The notes beneath the pieces were generated by a model, which searched no databases, was not told the DNA's origin, and saw only the letters and a list, made by a program, of their open reading frames with translations. Of a stretch of 64,000 bases of DNA, positions 52,800 through 64,000 are shown in pieces. Each line of letters begins with the position of its first letter. Position 1 is the first letter of the stretch. This DNA comes from Hermatobates lingyangjiaoensis (lineage: Eukaryota; Arthropoda; Insecta; Hemiptera; Hermatobatidae), in the NCBI GenBank assembly GCA_026182355.1, contig JAPFBL010000049.1, forward strand, positions 5,725,001 to 5,789,000, in the 5' to 3' direction. The position numbers were made by a program, and so were the translations under genes.

Positions 52800-54190
52800 A
52801 TGGATGGATGGGTGACTATGTATCCAAAGTTTGTGGCCACGATAAGGTCCAGAATCTTTGATGTATCAAATTGATATTTTCACAAAAATGTGTCTCATAG
52901 TTTAGATGAGCTCTATTGTTCACGAGCAATGTGCATTATGGAAAACCCACTTTTTTTTCCAAAAACCTGTTTTTAGACATTTCTTTGTCTTAAACTGCTA
53001 ATTCTTAAGTTTGGAAATTTTGGCATTCTCTTTGAGGATACAGAAGCAACAAAAGAAAAATAGCCTCAGATAGTTAAAACCACAGGAAATATTTTTACTG
53101 TAAGTAAAGTATAGTAATCGTGAAAAAATTTAATCTCGAGATTTTGACGGAATTACATGTTTGAGCTCCCAGAAGTCGTTTTGTGAAGTTTTTTCGATGG
53201 TGTCTGTGTGGATCAAGTTGATATTTTACAAAAATAGGCACTGTAGTGTAGATTTGTAGTGTCAAATGTAAAATTTTGACTTATAATTTAATCTGAAAGC
53301 TCGTGAGACCGATACAAGCAATACCGTTTAACAAATCAAAATGAAACTATACCTAAAAATAGAACCTTATGCGCAAAATGAGTTGAGATAATTATTTTTA
53401 AAATTATATTCGTCTTACAGAACATTTTCTCTTTTCTGAAAATCATTCTTTGACGCTAAACGGCTCATTAGAAAACCATGAAAATTTGCCCAAAAATGGA
53501 ACAAAAAATTAGAAATTTAGAAAAAAAATGCTTGAAATTTCAATCGCGGCAAGTAGTAATAATGCTATAAAAACAGATTGTTTATCCTAGTCAAAGGGAT
53601 CATATGCTATACTTCTAGAATTTATTGAAATGTTTTTACCTTGTTTACAATGACTTAGAAATTTTTTAATTGAATCCACTTAATAAAATTAATGTTTATA
53701 ATGAAATAATTTATTGACTTATATCAGATATAGAAGGAACAATATTTTTAAATGTAAAAAATCACTGCCAATGAACATGAACCTCTGTTACTTTTATGGT
53801 AAGATGGATTTGTTCCGAAAAATCCTCTAATCAATCTATATATGGCACTCTTGAATAGAACTTAATATCATTGGTAAATTACTTTATGATATTTAAAAAG
53901 ATTAATATTTTTACATGTACAAATCACTGCCAATTAACATAAATTTCTGTTGTTTTCCATGGTATTATGGATTTGTCTCACAAAATGTACTAAGCAATCT
54001 ATGCATTGCACCTTTGAACAAAATTTAATACCAGATGTACACGTTTTTGTGTTTATGAATCATGGTATCTTTGGGTAATATTGAAGTGTAAGGATTGGAG
54101 TCGTTCCTAATGAAAGAGGAGTTCTGTTTGTTGAAAAATATCCACTTTTTTCACTATTCTAGTCTAATAGTTCATATCTATTATTTTTAA
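52800..54190. repeat. LINE-derived AT-rich repeat, copy 4
   Basis: It contains TATCCAAAGTTTGTGGCCAC, the TACTTTAC-type palindromic repeat (53090-53205), the CGCTAAACGGCTCATTAGAA block (53454) and TTTTTCACTATTCTAGTCTA (54150). These blocks are shared with copies 2, 3 and 5. Confidence 0.6.
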
Positions 54191-54359
54191 AAATTTCAAT
54201 CCTCCAGATATAAAAGTTTTGAATTATACTGACTACCCAGCTTTAACTTTGATTTGAGTATGTAAAACTGGCTGATTACTGATATACTTTTTACAATATA
54301 CATTCACCGTAACCTTATAACAGAGTACAGCAGGCAGAAAAAAGAAAAAACTCGCTTAG

Positions 54360-55850
54360 AGTTAATTGGAATATATAATTTTTAACAAATGGAAAAGAAA
54401 AATATTTTTTATTAAATACTAGGAAACCATAAAATTCCCAGTATAATAATTCTCTACAATACCAGAAATGTAAGTAAATATAGACATATAAATAAGTAAA
54501 TAATTATATGTAACTAATTCAAAATTCAATTTTGAATGTTTTTTCTTTCAAAATTGAAAACATTCTTTGAAAAAAAAAATGTAACTATCCTATATCTTAA
54601 ATTAATATTATCTTAGAAAGACATCTTTTCTTAGATGTCCCTTTTTTCAGACAAAATAGGAATATTTTCAATTTTTAATTAGAAAAATGTGTCTTAAATA
54701 TTTAATGTAGAAGGAGATCAGGAAAACAATGTAAGAGATCCACTGGATATTGGAAGAAAAAACATGTGCTGTAAGAGATTATTTCGTAATACGAAATCTA
54801 CACCTTCGCTTTTCAAAAATATTATTACTGTTGTAGTAATATTAATGACATTATATGCACAAGTGGTGTGAAATACAAAAATAAGTATATATTGATAAGG
54901 GGATCAATCACTATCTGGGCCACCTCCAGGAATGAAAGAGTAATACAAATCTCCCATTTAGACATTTATATGATACCTAAATACAACATTATATATTACA
55001 TACACAAATGTATGATAATATGTTTACTTATAGTAAAGTTGAGTGAAGGACACTCCAGGTTTTTTTAAAATAAACATTTAGAACTTCTGACTTATAATTC
55101 AATCTGAAAGCTTGTGATAGATATACAAGCCATAACGTTTAAGGATCAAAATGCTATACCTAAAAATAGAACATTTTAAGGAGGATGAGATGTGATAATT
55201 TTTTTTTCATAATTATATTGACCAAACAGAGTCACAGTACATTTTTTATTTTCAGAATAAATTTTTTCACGCTAAACGGCTCATTAGAAAACCATGAATA
55301 TTTGCCGAAAAATCGTACAAAATACTAACTGTTTATAAATAAAAATTAATGTAATTTCAATTGTGGCAAAAAGCTCTAGTCTAGCTCTTTGCCGTAAGAA
55401 ATTAGCAAGTATTTATTTACATTGATTTTTAAATTTTTTGAGTGAGTCCGCTGAAATAAAATTGAAGTTTAACAAATTTAGTGGAAAAATTTAAATAATT
55501 TATACGATACGATACGATACGATTAAATAATTGAATTTTACGATATATAAGAGGAACAATATTTTTACATGTATAAATCACTGCCAATGAACATAAATTT
55601 CTGTTGTTTTCCATGGTATTATGGATTTGTCTCACAAAATGTTCTAATCAATCTACGCATTGTACCTTTGGGCAAAATTTAATACCAGATGTAAACTTTT
55701 TTGTGTTTATGAATCATAAATCATAGCATCTTTGGGTAATATTGAAGTGGTATTGAGGAATGGACTCTTGAGTCTGTTGACAAATATTCAGTTTTTTCAC
55801 TATTCTAGTCTGATAGTTCATATTAGAGTTTTAAATTAAACTGAGTAGTT
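54360..55850. repeat. LINE-derived AT-rich repeat, copy 5
   Basis: It has the same block order as the other copies (TGTAAGAGATCCACTGGATA, TTACTTATAGTAAAGTTGAG, CGCTAAACGGCTCATTAGAA, CACTATTCTAGTCTGATAG). A pentanucleotide (TACGA) run occurs at 55501-55521. Confidence 0.6.
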
Positions 55851-55879
55851 GTCATTGACTTTGATTTGGGAATGCCAAA

Positions 55880-56740
55880 CTTTCTAATTAATAATATATC
55901 TTTTTCAATATACATTCAGAGGAGCCTTAGAACAGTCGCTCAGAGATATTTGTTGTATATGATTTTTCACAAATGGAAAGAAAAGTTATTTTTATTAAAT
56001 ACTAGGAGCCATAAAATGCTCAGTACAATAGTTGTATGAAAGAAAAAAAGTGTAAAACTTAATTCAAAATTTAAAACAGTTTTTGAAGAATAATATATGT
56101 AATTATCCTATATCTTAAATTAAAAATGATCTTAAAACGACATTTTTTCCTAGTTGTTTTTGAAATTTTTCAGATAAAATAGGGAAATTTCAAGTTTAAA
56201 ATTGGAAAATTTGTCTTAAATATTCAATGTAGAAGAAGGTCAGGTAAACTATGTAAGAGATCGACTGGTTACTGGAACAAGAGTTCTCCTGTAAGAGTTT
56301 ATTTCGTAATACGAAATCTACGCTTTAGCTATTCAAAAATAAAATAACTGCTGTATTTATACCAATGATATTATGTGCATCAGTGGTGTGACACAAAAAT
56401 AAGCACATATATTAATAAGGAAATCAATCACCATCTGTAGTACCTCCAGGAATGGAAGATCTCTATAATAAATCTTATAGGTCATTACATATTATATTCC
56501 CAAGAAGTTTGATATTATGTATAGTTATAGTAAAGTTGAGTGTAAGCCACTCCAGATTTTTTAATGTTAAATGGCTAAATACAGAAAAATTAAGTTTTTC
56601 CAAAAAAAAAAAATGAAAACTTGGTAATCTAAAAAATAACTTTCAAGAAACATCAATATACGGAAAAAGCAATAAAGCTATAAAACCTAAAAACCCAACT
56701 TGGCATAAAGAGTTGGTTACTTTGCATGTCGAATTTCTTT
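55880..56740. repeat. LINE-derived AT-rich repeat, copy 6
   Basis: It includes AGAGATCGACTGGTTACTGG, TTTCGTAATACGAAATCTAC and TTATAGTAAAGTTGAGTGTA. No coding capacity. Confidence 0.55.
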
Positions 56741-56869
56741 ATACTGACTTAAAAATTGTTTAACAAAATTGAGTCAATGAAAATCCTTTTCTTAAGGTAT
56801 AATAAAAGATATTTTAAACTGGTAATGTCATATATATATATATTAGCATAGGTTGGCAGCAAATCTTCT

Positions 56870-57045
56870 TGGAGGCATATTTTGTTGAAATGTACCGCAG
56901 CTTTGGCATTAACGACTTTCAAACTAAGCTGTTCCAGTTCTTGTATTCGTAAGACTGTCAGGAGACTGGAACAGCTTAGTTTGAAAGTCGTTAATGCCGA
57001 AGCTGCGGTACATTTCAACAATATATATATATATATATATATACG
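56870..57045. repeat. Inverted repeat of PLE N-terminal coding fragment
   Basis: Arms 56882-56938 and 56965-57021 (57 bp) pair with one mismatch around a 26-bp spacer. Translated on the + strand the right arm gives LEQLSLKVV-type and NAKAAVHFNK sequence, the N-terminal segment of PLE ORFs. (TA)n tracts flank both sides (56831-56842 and 57022-57042). Confidence 0.7.
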
Positions 57046-57399
57046 CAATAACATCCACTAAACAATAAATGGACCAAACAACTAGATAATCTATGATGCT
57101 CACTTTTGTGTAGGATTGTCATCTAGGGAAATTGTTGCAATCAATATACTTGTAACACGATTGAACTTAACTAATTTCAGACATAAAGTCCTTAGTCTGT
57201 TTAAAAATACTATTATTTTGGTTTGTAATAGATTATGGAAAAGAAACTCTTTTTATGCTAATGTTACTTCGATATTTCAAAAATAGACATAAAATGTTGT
57301 ATTGGGCATTATCCGATTACAAATATTCATAACCTTACAACATCAAACTAGTGATATTATGTAAAAATGACAAATGCTCTACCAATAAAAATATGAAAA

Positions 57400-58760
57400 C
57401 TTTAGGTAAATAAGATTTTTCAGACGGGATAATTGATAAGGAGGAAATTGATAGAATCTATTCTGAAAATTTTGGTTAAGAAATAGAAAAAAATCATTAA
57501 GTCATGAAGCTATTATTTTGCCTTGCTTCTTGAATATGGAAGGAGCTCATGCTAGACTTCCTTGAATTGATTAACCGGAACTAATAAATAGATGAATTAA
57601 TCCACGAATTATACAACGATTACAGCATCTTATAAATGAATAATTAGTGTAATTATTGAATTCATAACAACTTAAATCGCGAAAACTAAAGACTGCCTCA
57701 GGGATGTGTTTATTGCTGTGATCCAATTCTAGTGATTGGTTGTGGATACACGAGTAATAGTGATTCGTTGACCTACTGGATACTCTAAGTAATGATAGTT
57801 ACTATAAGCATAGATATACGGACGACCTTGTTATTAGAAGAAAAGGATGGCGTGATGGTATTGCCTTTCAAATTACACATCATGCTCCAAAAGTTGTTGG
57901 AAGGTGAGGAAAGAAGGCGGTTTTGATATAAATCCAACTAAAAAACTGTACTTATACTCAAGAAGACAAAATATTAATCTATTACCATCAAATATACGAA
58001 TATACTCTTGGAGCCTATTAGATGAATGACTAAATTGGAAATACCGTGTAACAGATGGACTGGCTATAGACACAAAAGGAATGTTGAACTGTAAGAGATT
58101 ATTTTGCAGGACATAAGGTCCTATCAAGTATTTACGTTGTCCCTACAAATGTATTATTACTCCTATTGTAAAACTAATGGTATCATATGCTTCGGTTGTG
58201 TGTATACAGAAAAAAATATTTGTAGGAATAACTAAATCAACGACTATGCATGTAACCTTCAGAATAGAAAATTCCGTATAAGAATGATTAATTTTTAGTC
58301 CATTGGGATTGATAAAAATGGAATGAACTCTATAGCAGAAAAAATGTTAAATAATTTAATAGAGTGAAATATTTGAAGTTTGACGTGTATGTTGCATTGA
58401 CATAGTGCCTCTAATAGAATATTTTACAAGGACCTACAAAGAGAACACAAATGATAATGTGGATTGTATGTTTCTGATTTTAACACAAGGGCTTCAGTAA
58501 GGTATACTAACTTATCAAAAATGTACAATGAAACCAATATAAATAAGTTGAACGCTATGTGAGTACCTAAAAACAAGAGATTACTGGGGAATGATGCATT
58601 AGGTCGTTTGGAGAAGGTTGGAACCAAACAAACATACTGCAGTCTGAAGCAATTTTAACTAAAAACAGCAGTTTTCACAGGTGTGCAACTGACAAGTAGA
58701 TCAGGAAGAAAGCAACCAAAAGGTGGGGATGACAACCGAGTCCAACATAGCTCGGTTACA
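57400..58760 (+). mobile_element. Decayed LINE with RT and RNase H remnants
   Basis: The + strand retains PQGCV (about 57700, canonical G-PQGCVLSP), a degenerate (Y/F)xDDLVI block (about 57820, TDDLVIRRKG), NPTK-like and TVLIL-type blocks (about 57930), and near the end VPKNKRLLGNDALGRLEKVG (58567-58626), which resembles the WVPGHxGxxGNExADxLAR end of LINE-linked RNase H. All frames are interrupted. It is the best-preserved member of the family that gives the AT-rich repeats listed here. Confidence 0.55.
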
Positions 58761-58768
58761 AACTTACA

Positions 58769-60145
58769 TCTATATAAATAAAATAATGATTTTGTCTGTA
58801 CATTGCTTAGAACTGACTCATTTCAAGTTTTCTTTACGTTTCATACATTGGAGAAACCGAATCCACCCTTAGAAAAATTTCTGTCGGTTTGTCTGTTTGT
58901 CCGCAAAACTTTGTCACAAGTAAACTCAGCTACCATAAGACATATAAAGCTGAAACTTTTACAGTAGATTTGTGTAGGTCTAACTTAAAATATAGGCTCT
59001 GAATTGATTGGAAATTCAACGTAGAAGTGAAGTTATGGACGTTTAACGCAAAAATGTTTGTCACAAGTAAACTCAGCTACCATAAGACATAGCGAGCTGA
59101 AACATTGACACTGGATTTGTGTATGCATAACTTAAAATATGGGCTCTAAATAGATTCATAATTCAGTACAGAAGCGAAGTTATGGGGCTTTTAGCTGTAT
59201 TTTCCTAAGTTCACAGACAAGTTTGTTTTGAAAATACACAGGTGTGGCAAGTAGGTATTGTTAGTTGATTTTAATTTCAATACAGCTTATGAATATATTG
59301 CGTATTTGACATCATTGAAATGGTGTTTCACAGAGTTGAGGATGTACTATCTATTAAGAATAAATGTTTTGTAAATGAGCAATTCTCAACTCTTAATATG
59401 AACAGGGAGGAAAAATCAACGAACAAGTTCTTACGCTATATCATACCGAGGAAAGAACTTACAAGTCAGTAAAGAGATTGTATTAGTGATGAAGAAGCAG
59501 TTCATTATCTAATTGAATTTCTTGACTTTGAATTTATTTCTCCTGGACTGCCTGCTCATGAGTAAAAACTTAAAGTAGCAGCACCAATGATGCTGCAATT
59601 TATAGCAGTAACAAATTTCATGTTACGCAACATGAGTGCCCCAAAAACTGTGCAACGGGACACGACTCTGAGTTCGTGCTCTACACAGATATGCCAGAGA
59701 GGCGGACATATTGACTGGATGTGGAATTGGGGAGTCTGTGTGTATACCACGCATACCATTGATTCTAAGCCACTGTCTCTTTCCGTTCAAATGATTGCAA
59801 AGTCCCGTCAGAGTCTATTTCGCAATGACGTTAACTAAGTCGCAAAGGGAGACTTTATCTAACGCAGGAATTCAAGTTAGCGAAACCAAGTTTTTCTCAC
59901 ATTGTCAACTGTAGTTTACTTGCTCAATAGTCAGAGGTTTCAACTGATTGTTCTTCCATGAACCTGAAGGACAGACAGGTAATGTAGTGTATACAGAGGC
60001 ATTTGTTTAACACTGTACTAATAATGGTATTTTCTATTATTCTATAATTTCTAATTATAGTATTAGTAATATACTATAATTGATATTTTGGAATACCAAG
60101 TATAATAGAATTTTTGATTCCGTCAAAGACGGGTACGTTTGCTAG
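58769..60145 (+). mobile_element. Helitron, 1377 bp, both ends present, internally deleted
   Basis: The 5' end is TCTATATAAATAAAATAATG directly after A (58768). The 3' end has a short hairpin CCGTCAAAGACGGG, then TACGTTTGCTAG directly before T (60146). TC start, 3' hairpin plus CTAG, and A|T target are the defining Helitron features, with no target duplication. A direct repeat CACAAGTAAACTCAGCTACC lies at 58917 and 59059. Most of the Rep/helicase gene is deleted, but a helicase remnant remains. Confidence 0.85.
59330..60000 (+). pseudogene. Helitron Rep/helicase C-terminal remnant (Pif1-like)
   Basis: Broken frames encode FISPGLPAHELKLKVAAPMM (about 59538-59596 with one stop), NMSAPKTVQRDT, TGV-GESVYIPRIPL-like, SPVRVYFAMT-SQ and ETLSNAGIQVS-T-FFSH-QL blocks. 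These match the conserved end of Helitron helicases (LKVGAPVMLLRNL, FVPRI, FPVRLAFAMTINKAQGQTL, FSHGQLYVA). Several frameshifts and stops are present. Confidence 0.7.
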
Positions 60146-60533
60146 TTTGTAATAAAATACTGTATCTTCAAACGAAAGATTCAAAAATATATGTAGAATG
60201 CTATCCGGAATTTGTCTTCTTAACAATGGCATATTCTATTGTTATACAAAATATAAAAGTGTGACACAATCAGAAGACTCAGTATAGCATGCAAAATTTG
60301 TCAGAATTATTGTCTTTAATAGTTTTTTTTTATTTACTTCCTTCTTATTGGTTGAATTGTTAACATGATAATATTTTATTGCTCTGCACTTACTTTAAAG
60401 AAACTTGTATTATTTCTATGGACCATAAATTGTTTGAATTAAAAGGAATGAAACCGAGAAATTACGCGTAGTTTGGTAGTTCTGTTAGATTAATTCTTTA
60501 AATTATACCACCAGTTGTTAATTGTTGTTTCAG

Positions 60534-60663
60534 GTTATAAAATGTCACAAGTTGTCTGCAAAAACGTTGTCACCGGAGGAACTGTTGAGGAAAAATTATG
60601 TGACTCATCTATGAAGCCTGGAATAGAAGTGATTAAATGCAACGTTCATCCATGCCCAGCCAA
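60534..60663 (+). CDS. ADAMTSL: ADAMTSL exon: rest of second TSP1 repeat
   Basis: A 130-bp exon (phase 1 in, 2 out), acceptor TTTCAG, donor GTATAT. Joined to the previous exon it gives CGTG followed by YKMSQVVCKNVVTGGTVEE, then LCDSSMKPG and IKCNVHPCPAK. This completes the TSP1 repeat with cysteines at the expected spacing and a closing C-x3-PCP. Confidence 0.93.
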
Positions 60664-61576
60664 GTATATAATCACATCAGACATTTAATCATATCAAATT
60701 TATTCAGTTCCAGAGCCCATTTAAAATAGATTAATTCTTATTATTATCAAAATATTTTGTAATATTATATTCTAATTTAAAAGAACTTGGGCATACAGAC
60801 ATATGTAGTTTTCTTTTAATATTTTAGTATGTACCAACAAATTTTAACTTTAAATTCCCCTGAGAATAATCGATTTTATTACTTTTTACTCTTCTCTGAT
60901 TTTTGTTGCTTGCATACCTTGAACATTACCAGATCATAACTGGTTTTTTGAGTTTTCAAAAGCAATCATTATGGTTAATCAATTTATCAGTAATCAATTT
61001 TTATTATTCGAAAAGAAATAGCTCCCACTGATAAATTGGAAATGGCCCAATTAGGTGGCTGAAAAGATGAGATTCACAATCTCTTCTCGTTTGCTTAGTC
61101 AAAAGTTTTGTCCTACATAGCTCACTAGTTATTTTTTAACATATATGATGAGAATGTACTAATTATACCCTTTTACAAGTGGTTCTAAAATCCGATTGCA
61201 GCTTACTCTCGTTCACGAAAACTTTTTTCTGGTTTAGATATTGCCTGTTTTGTTTTCCTTTACTTATATACTTTATCCATTTTGATTATAAGTATAATAA
61301 AAAAAAACAATGTATTTTCTACTTTATCAATAGAAATTACTTTAAATAATGTTATTGAGTGCAACTAATAAGTTTCCACTCCTCTTGATAACCCAGTAAT
61401 TAAATTATAACCTTAACGCTATCAGTGCTTCTTAATACCTATATTTTGTAATTAAGTAGCAAATAAGAAAAAAAAATAAGATCAAATAATAATCACAATT
61501 ATATTTGTTCATTATGTTTGTTCGTTTTTTAATTTTCCTAGCAATATTGTTTTACATTGTTTAGTGTTTGTTTCAG
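60664..61576. other. Short intron of ADAMTSL, no other feature
   Basis: A 913-bp AT-rich intron ending in a T-rich tract and TTTCAG. No repeats or ORFs of note. Confidence 0.7.
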
Positions 61577-61679
61577 ATGGAGGGCTGAAAACTGGGGACA
61601 CTGTTCAAAAACTTGCGGAACCGGTCTCAGACACAGGGTCGTTACCTGTATGCAGCTTGTGAACTCCACATTGCTGAAG
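61577..61679 (+). CDS. ADAMTSL: ADAMTSL exon: start of third TSP1 repeat
   Basis: A 103-bp exon (phase 2 in, 0 out), acceptor TTTCAG, donor GTTAGG. It reads WRAENWGHCSKTCGTGLRHR then VVTCMQLVNSTLLK. The W-x4-W-x2-CSKTCG core is a TSP1 repeat that directly follows the previous one, as in ADAMTSL proteins. The rest of the repeat must lie in an exon beyond 64000. Confidence 0.93.
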
Positions 61680-62109
61680 GTTAGGTTCTCATTTAACTAC
61701 AGTCCTCCATAATAATTTCCCTCAGATCTAACAGTTATTGTTGCTTGTTTACTTTATTTACTACAATGATTGGTTAGAAAAGATATATTAAAGACAGACT
61801 TCTAACGAAATATCATTTATCACAAAGGGTTAATGCAAGGTGTGGGAGGAACTGATGGTCAGACAAAGATGACTGCATTACAAAGACCATGGATGGTGGA
61901 AAACTTTCGTCTTATCAGGGGACATGATTACTTGCAGTTACACCAGCACTGATAAGAACGGCAACGGATTATTTCTCTCCACTTAGCAATTACCGACAGC
62001 AAGTAGTCCAACAGTAATGCATCTTTGATTTTGAACAGTTCTGAACTGCACAATGGCGGATGTATAAACATTTTGTTCGTACATCCAAAAAAAGTTTTCA
62101 TTTTTTTCA

Positions 62110-62345
62110 TAGAATGAACTTATTGTCCTAACCCATCAAATACTGGCACCTAAACTCTTTCCCAAAAATTCTTTCAACTTCTGCTGGTACTATATCTTTT
62201 GTTAAAATATTGCCGTACAATAACGTTACATCCAACTAACTTCATTGGCTTATTATCTTTGGTGGAAATTGCTGGTTTTGGAGCATTTAATTCCTTCAGA
62301 TTATCGGACATATATGTGATTGGCCTGTGATTGATTACAACTTCA
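62110..62345 (-). mobile_element. BEL/Pao-like integrase fragment
   Basis: The minus strand reads EVVINHRPITYMSDNLKELN followed by PAIST and PMKLVG-like blocks, matching the EAVINxRPLTYxSDDxxxLxxLTPAxFL segment of BEL/Pao integrases. Frames are broken on both sides and no LTR was found. Confidence 0.5.
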
Positions 62346-64000
62346 CAATCACCTATTATTGTTTACTTTTCCTCGTAATTTATCACAGATTAAAACCAAG
62401 TTTAATAATTTCCTGACTCCTTCTACCAAACTCTACCACCAAATTTTTACTAGTTTCATGAGGGTCCAAGTGTATATGCATAACTTATCTTTATTTTCTA
62501 AATTTGTTAAAAATACTTTTTTTATTCTTTTAATGCTAATTATTCTATAATTTCTCACTTTATTGTGTTATTAAAAATATTAGACTGGTCTAATAATTAT
62601 AATTTGCAATCAAAATCATTAAGTATATCTTGCAAATTAACCTGAACCTTACAGTGCCTTGACCTGTTGGTTCTGATGCCACCAAATAAACTGTGAGTCA
62701 GCAATTTATTCTTTTTTCAATCGCAGTTGATCCACTAGACACTAGACTTTGTACTGTTTGTTTGTAAGTGTAAGCAGTTACACATAATTACATTTGTATA
62801 AGACAAACAGCTCATATGCACAATTTGAAGCAGATAATTTCTCCACTTTACTTAAACACATTATTACAAGGTGTTTCTTTCACAAATAAGCCAATATTCT
62901 TTCACAATAACGAGAACTTTCCCTTAGCTGCTCTAAGCATCTCTTTTTACAGCTTCTTTCCTCCCAGGTATATCTTATTTAATCAATATACTACAATTTT
63001 GTGCTTCTTTTTATTTTTACAAAATGAAAATCCTTTATCATGTGAAGTGAAAACACTATAGTTGCATCAAATGAAAAGTTGTTTCATCAACTGGTTACAT
63101 TATTGCTGCATTTTGGATGCACAGGTTCTAAAAACTGGCTTTTGAAATACTAAATGCCTCACCTGATACTTGAACAATTACAACACATAAATTATCTCTT
63201 TTTTTTTGCTCATGAAATTCTTTCTGGAAGTAAAGATTTCACTACGGAGTATAGCATGGACGCATATTTGGCACCGTTACTTCAAAATAATCTTACTTTC
63301 AATTTGACTAGTAAAGAGTGTAAAGTAAATCTGAGTTCTTAGCTTGTTGTAGGACACCCTGTAAAAGCTCTCCAACACTACATTCAATCATCCCTACAGA
63401 ATCTGAACTTAACTGCACAATTTCTTCATGGTAATTTTTTAACAAAAAGATTATTTAAATACTAACTCCATTGCAAGTGATTGAAGTAATAGAATGAAGT
63501 AAATATTATATAATTTGATACCCGCTTCTGGTTCATTATCTTTATGGATCCTTTTAAACATGGACAAACCTTGAATATGTTTTATATGAATAAATAAGTG
63601 CTGGTAGCAAGACATAATAGTCAAACACCAAACTTTTAGTTTATTTGGTTAAATATACTTTGTTCTAACAATAATAATACGTGTCCATAAACTTCCAAGA
63701 ATTTATCCCCATGAATGGTAGTGAAACCAACCATTTAATTCTATCTGAAAAGTTTCGTAGATTATACTATTTTCTCATATGTATTGATAACTACATTATT
63801 TTCTTTTAGGTTTTTTTTTATATTTAAATTATTGTATAAGTTTTATTAGAGTCTGTTTTCTTCAGTATATAGTTTTATTTTTACCACTTGAAATAAATAA
63901 AAAAGTTTAGTTCCAAACAAAATTTTTTTTTGAAATTTCATTCATGATCAAAGTTCACTTTAAGTAAAATTTGGAATATCACAACACCTTTTCCATTAGA
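62346..64000. other. Intron DNA after the last visible exon, no gene seen
   Basis: AT-rich sequence with short open frames lacking motifs. No exon with acceptor, donor and TSP1/Ig-like content was found up to the window end. Confidence 0.45.

Larger units (their letters stand above)
1400..61679 (+). other. ADAMTSL: ADAMTS-like (ADAMTSL/Nolo/MADD-4 type) gene, partial, six exons
   Basis: This is the span of the host gene. Six exons join in consistent phase (0/0, 0/0, 0/0, 0/1, 1/2, 2/0) and give, in order, an acidic serine-rich segment, a TSP1 repeat, an ADAMTS cysteine-rich module with a CGVCGGDGSSC motif, then two further TSP1 repeats. Proteins of this family are secreted, lack the metalloprotease domain, and act in extracellular matrix, axon/muscle-arm guidance or synapse organisation (known for MADD-4). 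The start codon and signal peptide are upstream of this window or in an unseen exon, and the last donor (61680) points to more exons beyond the right end. Introns of 0.9 to 22 kb are packed with transposable elements. Family assignment is firm. One-to-one orthology to fly nolo or human ADAMTSL1/3 is inferred. Confidence 0.85.

Noticed and set aside
63154..63342. 62-codon + strand frame near the right end
   Set aside because: No splice context, motif or similarity to the ADAMTSL family.
1..64000. CRISPR arrays, rRNA genes, complete tRNA genes or bacterial operons
   Set aside because: None seen. Repeats are eukaryotic TE or satellite types, and the only tRNA-like sequences are the Gypsy primer site and the SINE.

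Overview
This is a stretch of an AT-rich, TE-rich metazoan nuclear genome, most likely an ecdysozoan and probably an arthropod. It is not prokaryotic: there are spliced exons with clean TTTCAG acceptors and GTAAGT-type donors, long dinucleotide tracts, a Ty3/Gypsy LTR element, Penelope-like elements (PLEs), a Helitron, LINEs, BEL/Pao remnants and PolB virus-like remnants. Species cannot be fixed from the sequence alone.

The backbone is one host gene on the + strand that spans nearly the whole window: an ADAMTS-like secreted extracellular-matrix protein (ADAMTSL1/3, fly Nolo, worm MADD-4 type). Six exons are visible (1400-1495, 5474-5614, 23584-23814, 38431-38575, 60534-60663, 61577-61679). 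They encode a Ser/Asp/Glu-rich segment, a first TSP1 repeat, the ADAMTS cysteine-rich module, then a second and a third TSP1 repeat. All exon-exon phases agree. The usual spacer domain between cysteine-rich module and second TSP1 repeat is absent. The gene continues beyond the right edge, and probably beyond the left.

The large introns are filled with mobile and virus-like DNA. Intron 1 (1496-5473) holds an antisense LINE, a hAT-like end, (TC)n and a LINE-derived repeat. Intron 2 (5615-23583) holds two head-to-head copies of a DNA-polymerase-B virus/Polinton-like element, each with the same TATA promoter, leader intron and small ORF; an antisense PLE; a parvovirus-type phospholipase A2 virion gene remnant with neighbouring unidentified ORFs; a minisatellite; and a PLE with inverted terminal repeats. 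Intron 3 (23815-38430) holds several PLE ends and microsatellite-embedded PLE tails, a young near-complete Ty3/Gypsy element (27690-32842), a third PolB fragment, and a possible nested exon for a one-pass membrane protein. Intron 4 (38576-60533) holds BEL/Pao remnants, many decayed LINE-derived repeats, a 208-nt near-perfect hairpin, an intronless 178-codon ORF with a PP1-type docking motif, a tRNA-derived SINE, a gag-EN-RT-RNase H LINE (antisense), another LINE and a Helitron with both ends.

The best follow-ups are the PolB/PLA2 virus-like cluster with its duplicated promoter module, the Gypsy element with an in-frame UGA between gag and pol and a tRNA-Phe primer site, the 208-nt hairpin, and the spacer-less ADAMTSL architecture.
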